A stretch of DNA of 64,000 bases, taken from the NCBI GenBank assembly GCA_035235625.1, contig CP141143.1:22861092-22925091 (forward strand), read 5' to 3'. The DNA comes from Saururus chinensis. Taxonomy: Eukaryota; Streptophyta; Magnoliopsida; Piperales; Saururaceae. Positions within the stretch are counted from its first letter, which is position 1. Each line of letters begins with the position of its first letter. Below the pieces are notes generated by a model. That model did no database searches. It saw only the letters and a list, made by a program, of their open reading frames with translations, and was not told where the DNA came from. A program made the position numbers and the translations under genes. Shown here piece by piece: positions 57,501 to 64,000 of this stretch.

Positions 57501-60500
57501 ACTTGAAAATTTGAGACATGCAGAAATGCTTATAGCATCCTTTTGTGCTACATCACATACATGATTGTGGCTCTGATTGTCTTTCCATTTCTGTGAATAT
57601 TATAATTGTATCCTCGTTAAGCAAATAAATGCAATATCTATTTTCTCTTTCAAATGTGTAGATTTTTTTGTTCATTTGTTTGTTTTTGTTTGGAAGCTGA
57701 TATTCCTACTCCACTTTCTCTACACCATAGGCGTTACACCATTTATGATTGGATAGGGAAAAGGGAATCTCATGTTGTCAAGTGGGACTTACCTTCCCTA
57801 TCCAATCAAAGGTGGTGTAAGACCTATGGTGTAGAAAAAATGGAGTATAAATATCATTTTCCTTTTTTGTTTTGCAGCAAGATGACATATTGTGGTATAT
57901 TGATGATGCACTAAAGCATGGATCACAGATCTCTAATTTTCAGAAAAATAGGATAGGAAGTGATCAGAATGGAACTGCATACTGGTAAGCTGTTGTGTGT
58001 TAAGCCGTTGTGGGATTTGCATTCACACTAGGGTAGGCATAATATTTGATTAGATGTTGACTTGTGTAGGTATGATGGGGATTCAGTTGTGGGTTATAGG
58101 CTATATAGAGAAATAAACAAGGCTGAGTACAATCATAAGATAAAAGGCCTAGGCGGTTTAGCAACTGATATCAATTGTCATTGGGAGACTTTGGCGACCA
58201 ATCTTAAGGAGTTTTTAAATATTTCAGTAAGTGTTGGTTTCTTTTCTCATCTTTATGCACCTTCTATAACTTCTTTTGACCTTCTTTCATAACAACAGGA
58301 TAAGCTTGCATCAAGTAAAATCAGAGTTGAAGCTGCTGTAGGGCATTATCTTAAAAGTGAAGTTATTCCTGTCCTACAGAAAGAGCAAAAGGTATATTTT
58401 CATTTGTTTTTTATTTTGCTAGTACAAGATTGACACTTTGGTAAGTAGCCTCATCGGTCATGGCCACCCATCTTAGTATGTGTATCAGCAGGATGGTATT
58501 TTTTTAAGTCACATTAACTAAATGTATGACTTAAGTTTTTTCTAGGTGAAGAATAAGTAGGGGTGTAAACAGATAGACACAGACTTGGATAATGTATGTC
58601 CTCAGCCATCTGTTTTCATGTGGATCATGTGTTGTCTGTTTGCATATGTTCATGGTGGACATGGACGGACACAAACAAAATGAAGGTGAAAGTTTGACAT
58701 AGACTACTTTGTTCTCAAACTAAGGGTGGTTAATAAAAAAATGGTTAAAAAATAAGATAATAATAGCAGGATGGTCTTATTTGAAAAATAAATAATAATG
58801 CAATGGAAGACACATGAGAGTATGACATGTATTTTTGACAATCTTTTTACGAAGACTAACTAGATGACGTAGGCTAGTAATTTAGCACTAATTAAAATAA
58901 TAATAATAATATATAAATAAAATATATAGTTGGTGGACGCAGATGTTCGTGGTCATGGACAACCCTTGTCCCGTTGTCGGTTGCCGTCCCCACATTAGGG
59001 GCAGACAAAAAACAATAGTATCCATTTTAGTGCGAACTGACATGGGACATATGGGTGCTGTTTATACCCCTAAGAATAACAATGTTATCTTTGGGACTGC
59101 ATTTGGCAAGGTTTCTACTGTTATTGGTTGTTTGGTCTAGTGCAGCTACAATATATTTTTATTAAATTTATATATTTCTGGTTTAGTAGTGCTTGATCCA
59201 TGTGAACTAGTTTGCAGTTTACAGTAGATGTGCTTATATGGATGGGATTTGCATTCATCTTTACTGATCATGGCAGAAGAAAGAGAGGAAACTGAAGAAG
59301 CAAAGGCAGGAAGAAATTATACTGGGTGCTTTCCATAATACTGTTGGAATTAATCGTCCTCGTCGGGGTTGTAGGCCAGTTAGCTACACTTATGGTAGGC
59401 TGAAATTGTTCAATTTGTCTTGCATACTTATGTTTAAATGCCTTTAAGTGCTTTGAAATTGTTGGAAAATAAAAGATACAACAGCTACTTTGCGTTCTTG
59501 ATACAGTGATGTGACTCAATTTTGCATGTAGGATTTATGATTTAGATCACTTTGTACTGTATTAGCCTCTAGGGAAATCCACAAACTTTATTGACTTAAT
59601 TGTCAGTTGCCACCCGTTTCACTGATCAAATGTGGTATAAGTGGAGTATTTCGTAAATTTATTATTTTCTATTGATTGAGTCAATAATTGTAGGCTTGTG
59701 ATAAATAGAGCCAGCTTGGCTTGGAATTTTGTTCGGTTTGGCTTATCTTGAGGTTAAATTTGTCAAGTAGAGCTGAGCTTGGACTTGCAGCTAGGCTTTT
59801 CTTGAGATTAAGCTTGTCATATCTTCAGCTTAATTCATGCTTGGTTAGACAAATTTGGCTTAACTTATTGAGGTTTGTTTAATTCTGGTGTAATATTGTG
59901 AAGTTGTTCTTAACGCATATAATAATGTTTCTACAATATCAAATGAAAAGTTATTGTTGAAAGTAATGCATAGAGTGGTTACAGAAAAGGTATTACTACT
60001 AGTATTGGCCTTAGACATAATTTAAAACCATGCTAGGAGCTTAAATTGCTTGTGTCCTATGAATTTCCTCTTAACTGGAAAATTATAAATATATGTCTTT
60101 TTATATTGTATTTTTTGGCAGCATATCGTGCTCCTATTCTTCTTTCTTGTTTTAGATGAAATACTCTTTCTAGAGTATATACTCTTAACAATTGCATGCA
60201 CTAATTTACACAAGTTAATAAGTGGTGACACATATTAATGTATAAATAAATAAATAACAGGATGCTACATGTTTTATTTAATAAGGGATGAATTGTTACA
60301 AAACAATTATCCAAACCAAGCCCGAACATTGTTCTTCAGTCAAGCGACCTTGTATGATTGAGGCTCAACCAAGCTTGAGTTGAGCTATTATCGTTGGTGC
60401 GGACCACTTATCCATGCTTGAACCCTGCTCATCATCTTCTGTACTTGGTCTGTCTGTCAATAGATGCTGCCAATTTTGTCTTTGAACGTCCTTGAGACAT

Positions 60501-62139
60501 TCCTTGTGACATGAGTCCGATTTGGACGTTTGAAGTCTTGATGGTTCAATCTCTTCTTTCATGTACAGGATCCATTCACTGATTTTGCTGGAGAGCACTT
60601 CTACTGCCATTTTTTTTGCTTGATCACTTTTATTGAATGAATATGTGCAACCTAAAAAAATATCTAAAAAAGCCATTTCTGGTTGAGTTATATAATACAT
60701 TAGTTCTTCACGTGTAATAATTTTACTTTTCTGATGATAGCTTTACAGTTAAAATTTCTATCATGGTTTCTTCTTTAATTTATTTTTAAAATTACTGTAC
60801 ATGTGACTTATGTTTCATTTTGAACAATTAAATTAAGAGTATCCCTATTTTGAACCAGTTTTTGGACTTGGCATATTAGTTGTCATGACGTGCCAATTTT
60901 ATGGTTGTATAATAGATGTAATTACTGTTTCAAGTGGAATCTGGTGAGCAATTCATCTTTTTTTTTTTTTTTGGCACTACATCTACATATTTTGTTGGCA
61001 GAATGTTTAATTGAAAACTTTGGACTTTGCCCACAGATGAATATGACAGGTGTATAGAGGAGGCAATTAAGATGTCAAAGTAAGTATATTTTCTGGACAT
61101 AAATTTCCCCTTTTTCTTTATGTAGTACCTAGAATGAGGGAACCTGGGAGCGCTTTTCAGCCTTGGAAAGCGCCTTTCCAATCTGGGAAATGGCTTTGCA
61201 CTAAAGACGTATGAAGAGTGCATTTACAAAGAAAAAAGTCCTTTCATAGGCGGAAAAAGAGGATTTTCCTTTATTCTCCCTTCCGGATGATAGTTGGAAA
61301 ACAAATCACTTTTTGCTTCTTATTTTTCCCATTGGTTTCTATTTTTCTTTCCCAACCCAAAAGAATTTGAGTAAAATCGTCAGCCAAACAGACCCTGAGT
61401 TGTTGCCAAAATATTATAAAAACTGCAGAATCTGACCACCTTCAGATTTCATTTAGCTGAATCTGTGCATCCGCCTTGACTGACTCCGCTTTTAGGAGTA
61501 CATGATATTTGATAAGTGAAAGGCATTTCGAAAAGATCCTGGTTTTGACTATCACCTTCCTTCCCCAAGAAGTGGAATGGACTTATTTTACCAGGTTCTT
61601 TTTATTTTACTAACTCAAATAATCCTAGATCATGATTGTTTATCTTGTCTTTTAAATAAACCAGGAAAGGACGGGGAGTTCAGGAGCAAAAAGATGACAG
61701 TGAAGTCGAGAATAATAATATAGGTTGTGAAAACATTCTAGCTAATGGTCGTGATGGCTATCTTGATGACAGAGATGATGATTATAAATATGATAGTATG
61801 GATGATGTTTCTGAGGAATTGAATAGTGCTCAGAAGATGCACGAAAATGACGTCAAAAGGAACACAAGAGGATATGCTGCCATGCCGAAAACTCATCAGG
61901 CTCAACAGTTGGGGCTGCGGCGCAGTGCAAGAACTGCAGTATGCTCTACTAACCAGAAAGACGAAGCTTTCAATATGGGAGTTGCTGCAATTGCTCAAAC
62001 AAAGAAAAGGCTGAGCCAAAGGCGGACCCTGAATTCAGATATAGTCCTTCAGAAAGATTCTGACGTGGAAGAAATTGTTGACGACTCATTGGATGAACGA
62101 CCTGAAACAGCTCCAGATTCTGAAGAATCCTCATGGTAA
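54513..62139 (+). CDS. DDR4: DDT-domain chromatin-remodelling accessory protein, DDR4 type
   Basis: Eleven exons: 54513-54671, 54807-54917, 56152-56238, 56313-56350, 56435-56516, 57878-57984, 58070-58226, 58299-58391, 59277-59394, 61037-61079 and 61665-62139. All have GT-AG borders and phases close to 489 residues. The N terminus is basic, then acidic (IIDDSGDD). Residues of about 35-95 form the DDT domain (LRKCWELASVLNFW, EVSAEEIEEALVMSNETLAKLHIALLK). WHIM-like motifs follow: LLILKALCEIR, RIGSDQNGTAYWYDGDSVVGYRLYRE and WETLATNLKEF. Next come a basic coil (KKERKLKKQRQEE), RPRRGCRPVSYTY with DEYDRCIEEAI, and an acidic, serine-rich tail ending EESSW. This motif order is that of the Arabidopsis DDR proteins, which bind ISWI remodellers in the nucleus; DDR4 is my best match, while the ISWI partnership is inferred from the family. 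Introns 5 and 8 each hold a MITE. Confidence 0.88.
57709..57845. mobile_element. Stowaway-type MITE in intron 5 of the DDR4-like gene
   Basis: A 137-bp hairpin element. Arms of about 52 bp pair almost completely (CTCCACTTTCTCTACACC on the left; GGTGTAGAAAAAATGGAG on the right) around a loop of about 33 bp. TA dinucleotides at 57707-57708 and 57846-57847 are the expected duplication of a Tc1/mariner-type MITE. It ends 32 nt before the exon 6 boundary. Confidence 0.85.
58550..58557 (+). repeat. Left 8-bp target duplication AGAATAAG
   Basis: Seven of eight bases match AGAATAAC at 59073-59080. Eight bases is the hAT-superfamily size. Confidence 0.7.
58558..59072. mobile_element. hAT-like MITE in intron 8 of the DDR4-like gene
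   Basis: The 515-bp element starts TAGGGGTGTAAACAG and ends with nearly the exact inverse (CTGTTTATACCCCTA), flanked by an 8-bp near-perfect duplication. No transposase. A truncated reverse copy lies at 19561-19973, which shows it is a repeat family. Confidence 0.8.
59073..59080 (+). repeat. Right 8-bp target duplication AGAATAAC
   Basis: Partner of 58550-58557, with one difference in the last base. Confidence 0.7.
59700..60400. repeat. Repeat-like sequence rich in GGCTTGG/AGCTTG words in intron 9
   Basis: Degenerate AGCTTGG, GGCTTAA and GAGCTGAGCTTGG words recur at 59710-59880 and again, inverted, near 60320-60385. This resembles plant hAT-like non-autonomous elements, but borders were not found. 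Confidence 0.35.
60365..60700 (-). pseudogene. Coding-like fragment, antisense in intron 9 of the DDR4-like gene
   Basis: A minus-strand frame of 111 codons. From about 60652 it reads CTYSFNKSDQAKKMAVEVLS, then SEWILYMKEEIEPSRL and a hydrophilic acidic tail. Composition is that of an ordinary soluble protein, not of AT-rich noise, and a splice-acceptor-like TTTTTTAG precedes it at about 60654. I do not recognise the family. It could be a captured exon of another gene or a small unknown gene. Confidence 0.35.
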
Positions 62140-62950
62140 CATTATTTCAAAAGGCTTCATGGAGGTTTTGTAGCATGAACTACACCGTGTGTTTTGTATG
62201 ATATCTAGCAGAGCAATCAACTATACACAAAATTTTGGTAAAATTCACCCATAGTCAACCTATTTTCTTTTTTTGTCTGTGAATGTGAGGGTGAATATAT
62301 AATGTTAAAAAATGTAACTTTACTGACTTGCAGTTTGCTAATGTATTTCATCTTATATGGAGGAGCAACTTTAGTCTTCAAATATTTCAAGATCAGCTGT
62401 TATATCAGATTGTACATGATTTGAGCTCAAAAGAGGCGATTTGTTGCGGAGATTCAGAGAAAGTTTACTGCGTCCGTTCAAAGACAGTTGTTGTAGATCC
62501 CTCTTGTGGCGGTATTGCTGTTGTTCACCGAGATATGGCTACCCGATTCGAATTGAATCAATATGGGGAATCAAGCTTCCACTGGCTAGTCGTCTCGTAT
62601 CAATTGTGAACGCACCTAGTCACCCTGACCGAAATCAGCTATACATTGCATTTGATAAACACGAGGAAGAGACGTTGAGTATGAAGCCATCTGAACTCCC
62701 CATACCCCGCGTATCTCGTTCTTGATTGACTCGACATCCACCTTGCTGTGTGACTATCCACAAATTTATCTACCCGTATGACCGTGTCATTATCAAATAA
62801 TTGGACGATAAAAGAGTCCTATTTTTTAGCCTCAAATGCGTGTAGTTTCTTTTATTTTGTTTACACATAAATACCTTAATTCTAGAGAGAAAGTCGAGTC
62901 ACCCGGGGGAGGAGAATATGCACTGACGCATATCAATGGGTTTTTAATTT
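62140..62950. other. 3' flank of the DDR4-like gene with an unidentified frame
   Basis: It includes the 3' UTR. A 94-codon plus frame at 62441-62725 has coding-like composition in its second half (PSHPDRNQLYIAFDKHEEE) but matches nothing I know. Confidence 0.35.
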
Positions 62951-62957
62951 GAAATTA

Positions 62958-63242
62958 TATTCTCTCCATCTAATATTAATAGTTATATTTAAAAAAAATA
63001 TTTTTTTATTAAATAATAAAATTTATATCTATAAAAATAGAAAATAATTTATAATACTCTTTGTAACTAGTCAACCTTTTTTGTCAAATAGATCTATAAA
63101 TTTAAGGACGGGAGTATCATACTACTCTTTTTAACTACTCAATCATTTAAATTAAGCAAAATAGAATTATTAATAAAACTATTAATATAAAATATTTTTT
63201 TTTTGTCAAATAGAGTTTTAAATTTAAGGACGGAGGGAGTAT
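62958..63242. repeat. Stowaway-like MITE cluster
   Basis: The left end has TCTCTCCATCTAATATTAAT and the right end GGACGGAGGGAGTA, the inverse of the classic Stowaway CTCCCTCCGTCC terminus. The right-end block GTCAAATAG..AAATTTAAGGACGG occurs twice (about 63084 and 63205), so one element is duplicated or nested in another. Confidence 0.6.
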
Positions 63243-63249
63243 CATATTA

Positions 63250-64000
63250 TTATTATATAAAGTAAGTTTGTAGACTATGAAATTTTTATTTTTTTACTAT
63301 TTTATTTATTTTATATCTTTAATTATTATTTTACCTATGTTTAATATTTTTATGTTCTTTAATACAAGTTTAAATTAGTAGATGATTTGAGAATATATTG
63401 ATAAAGTTATTTATTTATATTTTTTAGTTATCTTGTCACATATCAATATAATACTAGGGGCTCATATAACATGAACCATAATTTTAAGTTATGTTGATTT
63501 TCACTTTGTAATAATATATATTGTATTTTCGAGCTCGAATTAGCTCGTTTTTAGTATCATTAGAAAACTCTTAACGCACTTTATTAAATGAGATCTACAT
63601 GACTATAATTTCTTTAACTTTTTGTGAGCCTTATTTATATAGCATACTTGTTGGTAATAAATTTTGTTATTTTTAACTATATTATATATATTCTTATTTG
63701 TATATATTTTGGGGACCAAAATATTTTATTGAAGAGATATCAAATGAGACTAATTATCAGATTGATATTGAATATGAATAACATTCTTTATAATAAAGTT
63801 CTTCAATATCATTATCTTCGCTATATAATATTTAGCCTTATAAAATTTGCATTCATAATTATCTATTATGAATATATTTGGGTCAATACGTATATAATAT
63901 ATGGTCATTGTAATTCTAAGAGCATGTATTATATAAAAGAAAATTTTGTTCAATACATATTTTATTTTTAATTTAATTTAATATCTTTTATCTAATCTAT
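63250..64000. other. Very AT-rich sequence to the window edge
   Basis: Frames are open on both strands here (63624-63971 plus, 63750-63953 minus), but they are Ile/Tyr/Asn-rich, as expected by chance in such sequence. No gene is supported. Confidence 0.45.

Noticed and set aside
63624..63971. 115-codon Ile/Tyr-rich frame at the window edge
   Set aside because: Overlapping frames are open on both strands in very AT-rich DNA; this looks like chance.

Overview
The window is nuclear DNA of a flowering plant. Genes are split by GT-AG introns, most of the rest is AT-rich, and LTR retrotransposons, MITEs and minisatellites fill the space between genes. The single-exon MBF1c gene is much richer in GC than the intron-rich genes, which fits a monocot, but that is inference and no species can be named.

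I can support five protein-coding genes. (1) 9327-9806, minus strand: a secreted glycine-rich protein, one exon. (2) 12906-18491, minus: a Shaker-type potassium channel subunit of the KAT3/KC1 type, 13 coding exons, 664 residues. (3) 30785-31240, plus: the transcriptional coactivator MBF1c, one exon, 151 residues. (4) 33551-39875, minus: an Hsp110-class member of the Hsp70 family (HSP70-14/15 type), 9 coding exons, 850 residues, with an inferred intron in the 5' UTR. (5) 54513-62139, plus: a DDT-domain chromatin protein of the DDR4 type, 11 exons, 489 residues. Genes 3 and 4 are neighbours, tail to tail, and both belong to heat-responsive families. Two palindromic heat-shock-element cores lie upstream of gene 4.

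Layout of the rest. 1-4235: a deleted Ty3/gypsy element (minus) next to a truncated long LTR (plus, copy A). 8087-8985: a small Mutator-like element with a 9-bp target duplication and an unusual GC-rich core of GGCC-bounded palindromes. 19.5-26.5 kb: a hAT-like MITE copy, a 94-bp tandem array, an inverted long LTR (copy B) interrupted by a different solo LTR, and a gag/protease remnant. 26.5-30 kb: fold-back sequence, diverged duplications and an RNase H fragment. 41.9-45.9 kb: nested LTRs including copy C (minus). 46-49.3 kb: minisatellites and diverged repeats. 49824-53214: an intact 3.39-kb solo LTR (copy D) with an ATTAT target duplication on each side. MITEs also sit inside introns of the channel and DDR4 genes.

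I found no CRISPR array, rRNA or tRNA gene, and nothing I would claim as a new biological system. The most unusual structures are the GGCC-palindrome core of the Mutator-like element, the fast-changing minisatellite slots and palindrome cluster shared by the four long LTRs, and the MITE 32 nt upstream of a DDR4 splice acceptor.
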